Of a stretch of DNA of 64,000 nt, positions 47,501 to 58,822 are shown piece after piece; positions within the stretch are counted from its first letter, which is position 1; every line of letters starts with the position of its first letter. Source of the stretch: Molossus alvarezi (lineage: Eukaryota > Chordata > Mammalia > Chiroptera > Molossidae). The position numbers and the translations under genes are program-made. Location: positions 56,723,596-56,787,595 of the forward strand of contig CM073889.1 in NCBI GenBank assembly GCA_037176705.1. The letters are read 5' to 3'. Below the pieces are notes generated by a model. That model worked only from the letters and a program-made list of their open reading frames with translations, searched no databases and was not told the origin of the DNA.

Positions 47501-50500
47501 TGACTTTTGGCAATATGACAAAATTGAAAAAAGCTCTGTTCTCCTACCCTGCTATAAAGACACAGAAATACTGGATAAAGTACAACTAAACAATTAAGAT
47601 GTTTTTTTTTTTTTGTTTTTTAAAACATGTCCAACCTCAAGCTCAAAGAAGGCAAAAACAAAGGGAATTCAAAGCCAGAAGAGTAAGCTGGCACTAAAGC
47701 CACAGTAATTCCTAGGGAATCCAAGACCCCAACATAGGATCCAGCAGTTGGAGACCTGATTTTCAATACTCACATGGAGACAGAAAATGTAATCCTGGCC
47801 CAGGCGAGGTGAAAACTAGAACAAAATACCAGGATAGAGCTTCAAAGAAAAGCCCTTTCAGTGAAATGGGGACTCCAAAAACTTCCTACTCACTTGGAGG
47901 AGCTATGTATGCCATCTGCATGTGTCCATGGGTAGGAGAAAAAAAAAGTTACCTAAGATCACTTAAAAACCCCAGGCTTGCACTTCACCTGAAAGTGGAG
48001 TCCAAACGTGTAGTCTTTCGTGGTATAGACATCTAAGCCAAGAAATAAAATTAAAATAAGTCTAAGACTATTAGAACTCCTGAGGGTTCCTTGCAACCAC
48101 TCTGTAGGAATTCTTTGACAACCTAGGGTTCAAGATGAGATCACAATAAATTATGATGCATATGAGAGAATAAGGCATAAATGCAACAGACAGGAGAACT
48201 GACATGCCAAGATGTGGTGTCACTAAATATAAAAGAGATAATAAAATAAGTGTGTTTAAAATAAAGAGTTAAAGGAACAGAAACCATAATGAAAGAAGAG
48301 AAAACATTTTTTTTTAAAAGGAAGAGATTTGAAATCAAATAGAGGTGCTAAAATATAAAATAGTTATCTATATTAAAGACTCAATGGATGAGTCAAACAG
48401 AAGATTAGACACAACTGAGGAGAGTTACTAATTTGGAAGCTAAAGCTAGGAAATCACCCAGAATGCATCAGAGTAATTTTGAAGACCTAGAATACATAAA
48501 AGTGTCTTATAAGACACTTTTTTTGTAGATGAACAAATAAGGCCCTAAACCTCTAAGAAGAATGTCAGAGAAATGGGAATTTGGCAATATCAACCTCAGT
48601 TCTAAGAACTTACTCTGAATATACAATTCCAACAACTCAAATATACATGCACACATTATTCACTGCAGCATTGGAAGTGATTGCAGAATATTGGGAACAA
48701 CCTAAATGCCCATATAAAGGAAATTTGATAAACTGTGATACACAAACATAATGGAGTTATTATTCAGTTGTAAAAAAATTATTAAGAATGATCTTCATAA
48801 ATGCACACATGGTGATTTCCAGAATATATTGTTATGGGGGAATAAGACAAACAAAATGCAATAGTGTTGCTAACGACTGAGCTATATCCCCTTCAAATTC
48901 ATATGTTGAAGTCCTAACCCCCAGTATATCAGAATTTGGCTATATTTGGAGACCGGTCCTTTAAAGAGGTAATTAAGTTAAAATGAAGTCATTAGTGAGG
49001 GCCCTAATCCAGTGATTGGTTTTCTTACAAGAGGAAAAGATGAAGACATAGATATGAACAGAGGGAGAATCCTGTGAGGACACAGGGAGAAGACAAGTCA
49101 TCTACAAACCAAGGAGAGAGGGCTCAGGAGAAACTAAACCTGCCAACACTTAATCTTGGACTTTCTAATACAAATATAAATAGTATGTTGCCTTTTCTGC
49201 AAGAAAGAAAGAAGAAATTACACATCTGCTTGTTTCTATATAAAGGAACCCTGGAAAGATAACCAGAAATGAATGGGATTGGTTGTCTAAAGGGAGTGGG
49301 TGGGGTGGAGTGAAAGAGATAATGGGGGAAAGTGGTGTTTCTCTAAGTATACACATACATTTGTATATCATTTGGATGTTTAGAACCACAGTAATTTTTT
49401 ACATAATAAAAAAAATACAATTAAATCAACAAGGATGAGAAAAAAAACTAAAATTAAATAAACAAATAAACCTAACTATACTTCAAATGTATAACTACAC
49501 CAAAAGGAAAAAAAAGAACTAACCTATGATATTTTAGGTGAAAGAAGAGAAGCCAATGAGTCTACATTGCTCTTTCTAGATCTTGAGGATCAAATTCCTC
49601 AAACTGAAGCTCCAACTTGCAAGACTTTCCCTATACAACTATGAGCACTTTTGTCCTTATCTTTTTCTGAAGATGTGTTCTCTGTATAGCCCCATCATTT
49701 TTTATGCACTGCTGTTACTTTTTGATAATGTCAAGGTCATTAAACACAAAGAAAAGACTGAGGAACTGTTGTTCCAGATTAAAGGAGACTAAAAAAACAT
49801 GACAACCAAATGCAATGCCTGATCTTGGATTAGATACCTAACCAAGGGAACAAAAGCTAAAAAGGACATCAATGAACTACTGGTAAAATACAAATAAGGT
49901 TTATATAGATTATAGTTTTCTATCAGTGTTGATGCCCTGATTTTTATAATTACACTGTCGTCTTCTTAAAAAAAAAATTCTTATTCTGAGGAAATACACA
50001 GTAATATACTTAGGACAGGAGCAAAAGGGAATGATGCCTTCAACATACTTTCAAATGGTTTGAAAAAAAATGCTAACAATGAATCTGGCTGAAGGATATA
50101 TGGATTTCTGTGTACTATTCTTTCTGTAAGTGTGAAATTATATCAAAATAAAATGTTACAAAAAAAGAACATGAGAAAATGAAAGACATTTTTACATAAA
50201 TAAAGGCTAAGATATCTTTGCAGAAAGCACCATATAAGGATATATTTCAGGAAGAAGGGAGTTAAACCTAGAAGGGCTGGGAATGTGAGAAGACATGTGA
50301 GCAAAGAAACAAATAAATATGTTGATAAAGCAAAATAAACATTGACTATTAACAATAATGATATGCTCAACATCATGAGAGAAATGCAAATCAAACCTAT
50401 AATGAGATTCTACCTCACACCAGTTCACACCACTATAAAACATACAAACAAAAACAAAAAATAACAAATATTGTTGAAGATGTGAAGAAATTAGATCACT

Positions 50501-53500
50501 TTTCCATTGTTGATGAGGATGTAAAATGGTACAGCCACTGCAGAAAACAGTATGCTAGTACCTCAAAAAATTAAAAATAGACTCACGACATGATCCAGCA
50601 ATTCTACTTTGGGTCTACAGTTGGCCCTTGTTTTTTTGCGGTTAATAGTTCCAGACTCTACAGTGATAAATAAATTCCTACAAAGTAGAATTCTTTATTT
50701 ATATACAGTCGTCCCTCCCCACTTCACACTTCAACTTCGCCACTTCACACTTTGACATTCGCGGCTTTACTCTATCATGGTTTTTTGAAAAAACTGCGAT
50801 AGAGAGAAGCCGCTTAAGTCAAAGTGTGAAGTGGCGAGGAACGACTGTACACACAGAAGAATTAAAAGCAGGGTCTCGAAGAGATATTTGTACACTAATG
50901 TTCATACTAGCATTATTCACAATAGCCGGGAGATGGAAGAAACCCAAATATCTACTGATGGATGAATGGATAAGAAAACTGTGGTCTAACCATACAACAG
51001 ATGATTATTTAGCCTTAAAAAGGAAGAAAATTCTGATATCTGCTACAATTTTAATGGACCTGTAGAATATTCTGCTAAGTGAAATAAACCAGTCACAAAA
51101 AGACAAATACTATATGATTACACTTCCATGAGGTCCCTAGAGTAGTCCAAGTCATAAAGACAGAAAGTAGAATAGTGGGTGCCAGGGACTGCGGGGGTGG
51201 AAATGGGGGGATTGTATAGTGGGTAAGTTTCCGTTTTGCAAGATTATTTGGAAAGAAGAGATATATTATCCCTATAATTTATTGTTCAAGTATGCACACC
51301 AAATATTTAAGGGTTCCCAGTACCTTTATTGTGGTCTCTAAGTACCATTTTTCTTTCCTTTTTATCCTCACCTGAGGACATTTTTTTTTCTTGCATTTAT
51401 CTTCAGATAGAGTGGGACAGAGAGGCAGGGGTAAGAAAGAGAGAGAAACATCAATGCGAGAGAGACACAGCGATTGGCTGCCACCTACACAACCCCAACC
51501 AGGACCAGGGACAAACTGCAACAGAGGTATGTACCCTTAGTGGGAACTGAACCTGGGTCTCTCTGGTCCATGGGCCAATGCTCTAACCGCTGAGCAAAAC
51601 TGGCCAAGGCTCATTCTTTATTTTTTGAGGAACCTCCACACTGTTTTCCATAGTAGTTGCACCAGTCTGCATTCCCACCAAGAATGCACTAGGGTTCCCT
51701 TTTCTCCACATCCTCTCTAACTCTTGTTGTTTGTTGATTTTTTTGATAATAGGCAGTCTGACAGGTATAAGGTAGTATCTCCTTGTGATTTTGATTTGCA
51801 TTTCTCTGATGATTAGTGATGTTGAGCAACTTTTCATCTAAGTCAGGAAATTCTAACTCAGTCCATCCAGACTTTGTTGCTCTTATCTCTTCTGTTTTGT
51901 TTTGGTTTTGTCTTTGTGGTTTTAGACTTTTCTAAAAATGATTTACTCTCCCTGGCTGGTTTGGCTCAGCGGTTAGAGCGTTGGCCTGCGGTCCAGAGAG
52001 AGCCGGGTTCGGTTTCCGCTAAGGGCGCGTACCTCAGTTGCAGTTTGTCCCCAGCCCTGGTTGGTTGTGCGGGTGGCAGCCACTCGATGTGTCCCTTTCA
52101 CGTCGACGTTTCTCTCTCTCTCTCTTCCTCTCTCTCCCTCCCACTCTATCTGAACAAAAAAAATGGAAAAATATCCTCAGGTGAGGATAAAATAAATAAA
52201 TAAAAAAATAAAAATAAAAATGATTTACTCTAGTGGGTTTGAGGGAAGTGAAAGTACATTCCTATGTTTAATCCAAAACTGATCATTGAGGTGTTTTCTT
52301 TTTTCCAGCATCATTATAAATAAATGGATTTTAAGATATTGATATATTTTAATCCATCACAGTTATTATTCTTATTAATGTTCAAATGCCATGTCTTTTA
52401 GTCAGTGAAAGCCTCTTTGAGTTGGCTTCTGAGTCCTTTTGACCAACCTATTAGTGTTGGTAGTTTCCTTGCTTTTTGGCATAATAAGATGTTCCAGGCT
52501 CATCTTGTATGTTCCCTCCCCAAGATTCAGAATCAATATTTCTCCAAGCTCTCATTCCTCTTATTGAAAAATGGCACTTAGCCCTGGCCAGTTTGGCTCA
52601 GCGATTAGAGCATCAGCCCGCAGACCAGAGAGACCCGGGTTTGGTTCCTGCTAAGGGCACATACCTCGGTTGCAGTTTTTCCCTGGCCCCAGTTGGGGTT
52701 GTGTGGGTGGCAGCCAGTCGATGTGTCTCTCTCACATCAATGTTTCTCTTTCTCTTCCTCCCTCTGTCCCTCCCACTCTATCTGAATATAAATGCAAAAA
52801 TGTCCTCCAGTTAGAATAAAAAAAAAAATTAACAATGTAATTGCCTTATGACTCAGCAATTCCACTTCTGGGAATATATCTGAAAAAATCCAAAAGACTA
52901 ATTTGAAAGTATATATGCACCCCTACATTCAATGCAGTGTTATTTACAGTAGCCAAGATATGAAAGCAACCCAAGTGCCCATTAATAGATAAGTGGATAA
53001 AAAAGCTGTGGTACATTTACACAATGGAATACTATTTAGCCATAAAAAAAATGAAATCTTACCTTTGCAACAGCATGGATGGACCTAGAGGGTATTATGC
53101 TAAGTGAAATAAGACAGACAAAGAAAGACAAATACCATAGATATTTCACTTATATGTGGAATATAAAGAACAAAGTAAACAAAATAGAAAGGCTCATAGA
53201 TATAGAGTATACACTGACAGTTATCAGAGGGGAGGGGGCATAGGAGGGCTGGGCAAAACAGATGAAGGGATTAAGCAATATAAATTGGTTGTTCTAGAAT
53301 AGTCAGAGATGTAGATTACAGCATAGGGAATATATTAATAATATCATGATAACTATGTATGGGGCCAGGTGGGCACTTCAAGCATGAGGGGACTACTCTG
53401 TAAAGTTCATGATTTCCTAACCACTTTGCTGTACATCTGAGATTAATACAGAATAATATTGAATGTAAACTTTAATTGAAACTTTTTAAAAAATTTAACT

Positions 53501-55005
53501 TTATAAAAAGGGAATTCCCTGATTTAGCAAGCCCCAAAGAGCTGAATCCTAAGCCCAAAACAGAGAAAGTTGAGAAGCAATTACTTATACTGTTGAACTT
53601 CCCAAATGCTCTGGAATAAGCAGCATTGTTTACCTTTGCAAGAAGGGATGAAACCATACTAAATATAGAAAAACTGTTTAAAAGTCTATTTAGGCAGCTG
53701 CTGGATCCCTAATTCCTCTCCCCAAAACTGAACAGCTGACAAATGCTTCTTCCCCCTAGCAGAAGACTGGAAGTTTATTCTTTAAAGAGGGTAAAACAGA
53801 GTCTCTAACCCAGCAGACACCAGGCACAACTATGGAAGGAGGCTCACACTCTAAACAACGGGAGTAAAATATATTTATGCACACATGTTTCTAATACTGA
53901 GACTCCCAGTCCTCTCCCCACCCTGGCTCCCAGGATACTGGCAACCAGCCCTTTATACTCCCAGTAGAACAGAAATTCCCTTTTCAAAGAATTAATCACC
54001 TAGGAGGAAGGACCTAAAGATGTTGAGATTAGAAATTTTCAAATGAAATGACCGAGCCAGACTACCCTCCTGGGAAGCCATAGTTAAGAAACTCCATCAC
54101 CACTCTCAAAACTTCTAACCAGCTTTCTGGTGGCAAATGCCACCAGATATTTGAGGAGACTGTGCATGTGGAAAACCCAGACTGAAATAAAGAAATGGGG
54201 AAAGCAACCTATATAAGGAGAAAATATTTTTAAAAACTATTTCAATATCCTCAGAGAGAAAAGATATTGTACATATGAACAAAACTATTCCTTTAAGTTA
54301 AAATGGAGGAGGCAAAGAACAGAAGAGCCCTTGGAAATGTGAAAATACGAAAGCACTATTGGATATTGGTGGGCTCATGCTCTGAGTTAGGCTGGGGCCT
54401 GCTGACTTAAGAGCTAAGCCTTTTACCCCACCCACTGCCCATTTCCCAGTGCCTGCCCACTGTCCCCACTCTGCTCGCCTGCAGTCCTCAGCCTAGTTTG
54501 GCACTCACACAGTCTATGTTCTTTGTCATGTTCAGAATGATGTAATTTTTCCCAGCCAGATTGCTCCAGTCTTTGCAAACCACCTGTACAATGAAACAGA
54601 AAGAAGAGTGACAGTTACAAAGGCATAAGGAAAGGCATCCAGAGACAGCATGGGTAGAAACTCTTAGAGAAGCTAGGAAGTGAAGGCTAGGTATAGGTCT
54701 ATGATAGCTGGTTGGGAGTTGACAGCCTCTGCAAGGTGATATGCCCAGGATCCAACCTAAGGTTCACAAGCCCATATGTCTTCAGGGAGCAAGTGAGAGG
54801 AGGAGACCAGAGTGACACAAAGGAAGAGGAAACTGTGCCAAAGGGGCCAGTCTACAAAGAGCTTGCCCCAGCTAGAAACAAACTTGTTTTTAATATTTTA
54901 TAGGGCAAACAAAAACATGCATGTGGGTCAGATGCACAGGCTAAAAACTTAGGACCTCTTTCCTTTCCTTCTGATGTTGGAGGGTTTGAGCACTGACTTA
55001 GGCGT

Positions 55006-55054
<49 letters not shown>

Positions 55055-56158
55055 GGGCAGGGATAATGAGAAAAGGAGCAGAGGTCAACTGCTTATGTGG
55101 TAGTGGGCATGGAAACAAGGCTAGAGACAACACAGGTCAAGCACAAATTCTTGCCACTGCCATAAGTAGTGTGGAAACAAAGGGTACCAGCAGTAGCACC
55201 TGAACAGATGAAAACCATGCCAAGGTACCAGACTCTTCCAAAGCTTCTACTTTGCATGGTAAGTGTGGCGAGGACACCCACTGTTGAGCCATGAATCACT
55301 AACAGTTCTGCTGAGGCTCTACATGGTGTCAAGGGCCTCCATCGTCAGCCTGGCAGACCTCCCACCGCAGCACAGCCCCAAGATAGCCAATGGCTTGCAA
55401 CCACCTCCACGTTACCTGAGTAGAATCCCAAGGGATTCTGGACTGAGCTTCAGCAGCCTGCCTTTCTTGGGGCTGCTGGCTGAGATCTTCTTGTCCCAAG
55501 GTAGCAGAGGAAGGTGTCAGCTCCATGTCTTGGGGGTTCAAGGGGAAGGTAGCTGAGGCTCCAGGGTAAAATGAGTCTTCATCAGGGGTGTCAGCCCCAC
55601 TGGGGACTTCAACTTGAGGAAATGAGGCCAAGGACAGCACCTCTCCTTGCTTGCCATCCAACACAGGTATTCCCATGGTAGCCTCCTCACTTGCCTCCTG
55701 AGGAGCCTCAAACTCTACCTCATGCCCTGCAGCTGGAAGCATTGTGCCCCCTGCCTCCTGGTTGGTAAAGTCTTGACCCCTGAGAATCACTGTACTTGGG
55801 GTGACTGAAGGTGGTGACAGGCTTGGCTCCATGCTCCCTACCTCCACACCCGAGGAGGCCTGGTCCCCAGAATCGCCATGCCTGTGTTTGGGGGCCAGGG
55901 GAGTCTGGATGCTGCTGGTGGGAGAAAAGTCATGAACCTGAGTTTGGGCTTCTTCTTGGGCTCTGTTCACAGGCAGCAGTTCCTCCTTCTCCTCCTCCTC
56001 TTCTTCCTTCTCTATGTCCTCCTCTCCAGGAGCTATATGCCAGGGTGGCTCTACCAGGTTCATCTTAGACAAGGGAAGGGGGAGGCTTGACACCTCTTGA
56101 CCCTGGCTGGTGTCTTCTATGGGACCTGTCTTCTCAGTCAAGTCGGGGAAACCATAAT
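41348..56158 (-). CDS. PODXL2: PODXL2 (endoglycan), last six coding exons; 5' part outside window
   Basis: Endoglycan is a CD34/podocalyxin-family sialomucin of the cell surface that can act as an L-selectin ligand through sulfated tyrosine and O-glycans. Coding exons on the minus strand are 56158-55416, 54583-54509, 45435-45279, 44655-44594, 42416-42237 and 41560-41348. Their lengths (743, 75, 157, 62, 180 and 213 nt) keep one open frame, and every junction is AG/GT. In order they encode an acidic Glu-rich ectodomain, a Cys-containing globular segment, one transmembrane helix (around [19 protein letters not shown]) and a cytoplasmic tail ending DTHL, the PDZ ligand of this family. Signal-peptide exon(s) must lie to the right of the window. 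No lesion was found. Family identity rests on close match to the protein as I know it; exon numbers are inferred. Confidence 0.93.
42237..42416 (-). CDS. PODXL2: PODXL2 exon: stalk end and transmembrane helix
   Basis: This 180-nt exon (60 codons) begins [19 protein letters not shown]. It then has HSDYGTLF, a hydrophobic helix of about 24 residues, and the basic stop-transfer [13 protein letters not shown] before a GTGAGC donor. Single-pass type I topology fits the family. Confidence 0.93.
42417..44593 (-). other. PODXL2: PODXL2 intron
   Basis: No further exon found. It includes a sense MIR at about 43,590-43,800 (CTACCACTACTAGCTGTGCAA). The rest has no recognised repeat. Confidence 0.7.
43590..43800 (+). 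repeat. MIR SINE
   Basis: AAATCCTGACTCTACCACTA and CTGGCACTCAGTAAGGATTC match sense MIR beginning and end. Confidence 0.7.
44594..44655 (-). CDS. PODXL2: PODXL2 exon: juxtamembrane segment
   Basis: This 62-nt exon (two bases plus 20 codons) lies between a CACTAG acceptor and a GTAAGA donor and encodes [20 protein letters not shown]. It was recognised from the family sequence and the required reading phase; no long ORF marks it. Confidence 0.9.
45279..45435 (-). CDS. PODXL2: PODXL2 exon: globular ectodomain core
   Basis: This 157-nt exon begins [20 protein letters not shown] and ends [10 protein letters not shown], with the last base starting a split Gly codon that the 62-nt exon completes. 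Acceptor CTCTAG and donor GTGAGC are canonical. The sequence is very close to mammalian endoglycan. Confidence 0.92.
45436..47480 (-). other. PODXL2: PODXL2 intron, left part
   Basis: Holds an 11-base G-run near 45565-45575, (TA)n at 46157-46176, (GT)n at 46783-46798 and an antisense MIR at about 46,980-47,165. No exon seen. Confidence 0.6.
46980..47165 (-). repeat. MIR SINE
   Basis: GATGGGGAAACTGAGGCTCA followed by a GATCATGGAGGGTGGATAAA-type core. Confidence 0.75.
47480..48590. repeat. AT-rich old repeat-like sequence, unassigned
   Basis: A-rich on the plus strand with no long frame. It looks like decayed L1-type sequence, but no diagnostic motif was found. Confidence 0.35.
48590..48865 (+). 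mobile_element. Old L1 3' fragment
   Basis: CACTGCAGCATTGGAAGTGA and TATTCAGTTGTAAAAAAATT are the ORF2-end phrases of old mammalian L1. Confidence 0.7.
48866..49175 (+). mobile_element. MaLR (MST/MLT1-type) LTR
   Basis: AATTCATATGTTGAAGTCCT, TATTTGGAGACCGGTCCTTT, GAGGGCCCTAATCCAGTGAT and TGTGAGGACACAGGGAGAAG are the hallmark order of MST/MLT1 LTRs. 3' end lost. Confidence 0.8.
49640..50165 (+). mobile_element. Old L1 (L1ME-like) 3' UTR
   Basis: GACAACCAAATGCAATGCCT, TGAGGAAATACACAGTAATA and a TCAAAATAAAATG tail. A second copy of this unit lies at 61,560-62,400. Confidence 0.6.
50619..50705 (+). mobile_element. Tigger-like MITE end
   Basis: CAGTTGGCCCTTGTTTTTTTGCGG resembles a pogo/Tigger terminal repeat, followed by GATAAATAAATTCCTACAAAG. 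It is cut off by the palindromic element. Confidence 0.45.
50706..50847. mobile_element. Palindromic MITE (Tc1/mariner-Tigger type) with TA duplication
   Basis: 142 bp with termini CAGTCGTCCCTC and, inverted, CAGTCGTTCCTC. The whole element folds on itself: CACTTCACACTT, GCGGCTT, CTCTATC and TTTTTTGAAAAAA pair about the centre. TA flanks both ends. One arm carries an extra CACTTCACACTTCAACTTCG unit. Confidence 0.85.
51343..51610 (-). mobile_element. VES SINE
   Basis: Antisense, ATCCTCACCTGAGGACAT to GGCCAAGGC. Confidence 0.82.
51611..51845 (-). mobile_element. Old L1 ORF2 fragment, antisense
   Basis: Minus strand carries [16 protein letters not shown] and [20 protein letters not shown] ORF2 tail residues. 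Confidence 0.8.
51950..52214 (+). mobile_element. Young VES SINE
   Basis: Full-length, CpG-rich. AAAAATGATTTACTCT occurs on both sides (about 51934 and 52215). Confidence 0.9.
52581..52827 (+). mobile_element. VES SINE
   Basis: Sense copy GCCCTGGCCAGTTTGGCTC to TGTCCTCCAG and poly(A). Confidence 0.85.
52828..53490 (+). mobile_element. Old L1 3' end
   Basis: TATGACTCAGCAATTCCACT, GTGGTACATTTACACAATGG, a GGGGACTACTCTGTAAAGTT-containing 3' UTR and a tail near 53,480. Confidence 0.85.
53491..54500 (-). other. PODXL2: PODXL2 intron without recognised repeats
   Basis: Nothing beyond unique-looking sequence was identified. Confidence 0.5.
54509..54583 (-). CDS. PODXL2: PODXL2 exon: start of the globular domain
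   Basis: This 75-nt exon (25 codons) lies between a TACAG acceptor and a GTGAGT donor. It encodes [20 protein letters not shown] followed by KNIDC. It is too short to show up as a long ORF. The first of the paired cysteines of the membrane-proximal domain and an N-glycosylation sequon (NMT) are present. A Lys after NMT replaces the Glu I recall in the human protein. Confidence 0.9.
55008..55051 (+). repeat. (GT)n microsatellite
   Basis: About 20 GT units in the PODXL2 intron between the acidic exon and the 75-nt exon. Confidence 0.95.
55416..56158 (-). CDS. PODXL2: PODXL2 exon: acidic, mucin-like ectodomain
   Basis: This 743-nt exon is open throughout. It starts after an acceptor AG at 56159-56160, with two bases completing a split codon, and ends in a complete CAG codon before a GTAACG donor. 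The first residues, DYGFPDLTE, keep an acidic tyrosine of the kind that is sulfated in endoglycan. A Glu-rich run ([19 protein letters not shown]) follows, then about 170 Ser/Thr/Pro-rich residues typical of O-glycosylated mucin stalks, ending IPWDSTQ. The open frame runs on past both splice sites, so the apparent ATG at about 56183 lies in the intron and is not the start. Confidence 0.92.
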
Positions 56159-58152
56159 CTAAGAACAGAGATGAAAAATTCATTCACTAGTTTTATTATT
56201 CATTGATCAGTATTTGCTAAATAGATGAACCACAAGACCCTTGAGGGAACACTGGGGAGGTCATGCTATTGGTTGTGTCAGAAAAGAGTGGGACATATGG
56301 CAGGGGAAGGGGAAGGAGTAGACTGCAGGGGAAACAGAGACTAGGCTGGTCCTCAGTTTCCTTCATGATAATAAAAATGACATAAATCTGACAAAAAATC
56401 CATGAATACAGAAATGTATAAATTAGAAAGTTTGTATGATTACACCCCTCAGAGATAGCCCTTGTTAACAGTTTGATGGATATCTTCTCTATTGTTTTTA
56501 TCATTTGTTTGTTTCCTCATCTGGGGATTTCACCAAGAAGACCCCAGTAGGAAAGGGTCCCTTTATGAGGTCTAAGGACATTCTGATCACAGGAGCAGAT
56601 GAGACATGTAGATTATGACCATTGTTCCTAAACTGTGCATTTATCCTGGAACTCAGGCCTTCACTGGGAAATGAAAATGATGCAAGGAAAACTAGCAAGA
56701 GGCTAAGGGCTGAGCCCACAGTTTTTAAAAGTCTTCCAGAACTTACAGGGACACAGTTAACAGTGGGTAAGAGGGTTTTTATTCTCCCCGCTATTCTAGG
56801 AAATATATTTTGAAGCAGAGAAATTAGGAGACTTCCTGGAAACCAGGACATTTTCTGGCTTTTCAGTGAATCCTAGTCCTCTTCAGGATAATGACATATG
56901 AAAAATACAAACCAGTTTTGTTGAAAATTCATTTAAAATATCAGAAGCTATATCTAGGTAGCAACTTTTACTGGCTGCCATTTTGTTTCAAAATAATAAA
57001 TATCAACGACAGTTGTAAAATACTTTTTAGAAATGAGAGAGGTGGGAATAATTTATGGTGGTGAATTGGGCCTACTCATTCCCTTCCTCCTCTCCCTCTA
57101 CCTCTTCCTCCAAAGTTTCTGTCAAATACCAAATGTTTTTTCCACTGTCAAAATGAAAGTTTTAAAAGTTTAGATAAATTTCTGGGGACATAGAAAGCAG
57201 ATGAGAGCATAGGAACAGATAACCCCTCAGGCAAAATAAACATTGAAAAAGGTAGCAGTGGAGGAGAGAGGCACTCTTACCAACAGTTAAAGGACAAAGA
57301 ACAAACTATTGAATTATTAAGGACTTAGAATATAGAAAATTCAGGAAACAGAATACAATTAATTAAAAATTCCAATTACCATCCTCAGAAAGAGACAAAA
57401 ATATTGCATTCCTGAAAAGAAAAAGTTCTTGGAAATTGAAATTCAGTTGTTGAAATGTAAAAATTCCATAGAACGTTTAGAAAAAAAAAGTCAAGGAAAA
57501 GTCTTCAAAGCAAAAGCAAAAAGACAAGATTTTTTTCTATGATTCCCAAAAAGATAGAATGAATAAAATGGAGATAATAAATAGCCAAAAAAAGAAGAAA
57601 ATTTCTAAGGTCTGGAAGCAAAGGGTATGAAAACAAGGTGAATGATAGAAGACCACACCACGCTTCATTCTTATGACAACTCATAACCCTAAGGGGCAAG
57701 AGAAGATCCTAAAAACTCTCAGAGAGAAAATAAGTTACCCATAAAGGAACAAGAAACAGATTATAAAATTATTATCATGCTTCTAATTAATAACACTAGA
57801 CTGCAGGAAGGAAACAGAAAAGTGCATTCCAAATTCTAAGGGAAGTTTATTTTGAACCTGGAATTTTGTACCCAACTAAACTATCATTCAAGTGTGATTT
57901 AATAATAAAAACAATTTTATATACACAAGGACTAAAAGGTTTTATTATCCACAGATTCTGAGAAAATTGTCTAAGGAAATACTCCAAAAATCCACCCCCA
58001 ACCCCAAAAAGACATGGGAAATCAAGAAACATGAGAGGAATGTCATAAAAATAAGCCTCAGGGTATAAGCTATGCAACAGGTCTATAGAGCAATTATTCA
58101 AATTAGAACAAAGATCTAGAGTTCTGAGAACCATTATAAAAAGAAAAATTGG
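56159..58152 (-). other. PODXL2: PODXL2 upstream intron, AT-rich
   Basis: No exon found. The stretch 57,640-58,130 (GAACCTGGAATTTTGTACCC, CTATCATTCAAGTGTGA) resembles an old L1-type repeat. Confidence 0.5.
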
Positions 58153-58154
58153 TT

Positions 58155-58490
58155 CTGGGTGGTTTGGCTCAGCAGTTAGAGTGTCAGCCTATAGACAGAA
58201 GGATCTTGGGTTTAATTCCCAGCCAAGGGCATGTAACTGGGTTGCAGGTTCAATTCCCAGCCCCGGTCAGGGTCATGCGGGAAGCAACCAATCTATATGT
58301 CTCTCACATAAATGATGCTTATCTCCCTCTCCCTCTCCCTCTCCCTCTCCCTCTCCCTCTCCCTCTCCCTCTCCCTCTCCCTCTCCCTCTCCCTCTCCCT
58401 CTCCCTCTCCCTCTCCCTTCCCCTCCTTTCCACTCTATCTAAAAATCAATGGAAAAGTATCCTTGGGAAAGGATTAACAAAACAAACAAA
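58155..58490 (+). mobile_element. VES SINE with (CCCTCT)n expansion
   Basis: VES whose CT-rich segment has become about 16 CCCTCT hexamers at 58324-58421. The flanks AAAAATTGGTTC and AAAAATTGATTC suggest the duplication. Confidence 0.88.
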
Positions 58491-58562
58491 AAAATTGATT
58501 CCCTAAGAAAAGTATGATGTTTTAGAAGCTGAATGATAGTGATAATTGAAAGCCCACTATAA

Positions 58563-58822
58563 TATTTCTGTTAATTCTCACCTGAAGAAATTTTTTCCAT
58601 TGATTTTTAGAGAGAATGATAGGGAGGGAGGAAGGGAGGGAAGGAGGGGGGGAGAGAGAGAGAGAGAGAGAGACATCAATGTGAAAGAGTCACATCAATT
58701 GGTTGCCTCCTGCTCATGGGATCAAACTTGCAACCCAGGTATGTGCCGTTGACTGGGTATCTAACCTGTGACCCTTTGGTGCATGGGCCAACCCTCTAAC
58801 CACCGAGCCACACCAGCCAAGG
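58563..58822 (-). mobile_element. VES SINE
   Basis: Antisense copy flanked by CACTATAATATTT on both sides. Confidence 0.87.

Larger units (their letters stand above)
50360..51300 (+). mobile_element. Old L1 ORF2 3' part with nested DNA elements
   Basis: TGCTCAACATCATGAGAGAA, ACAGCCACTGCAGAAAACAG, and after an interruption at 50,619-50,850 CACTAATGTTCATACTAGCA and AAATACTATATGATTACACT. All are L1 ORF2 tail phrases in sense. Confidence 0.8.

Noticed and set aside
55329..56183. Stand-alone 284-codon gene starting at 56183
   Set aside because: It is the PODXL2 acidic exon. The ATG and the C-terminal residues of the frame lie in introns beyond AG/GT splice sites at 56158 and 55416.
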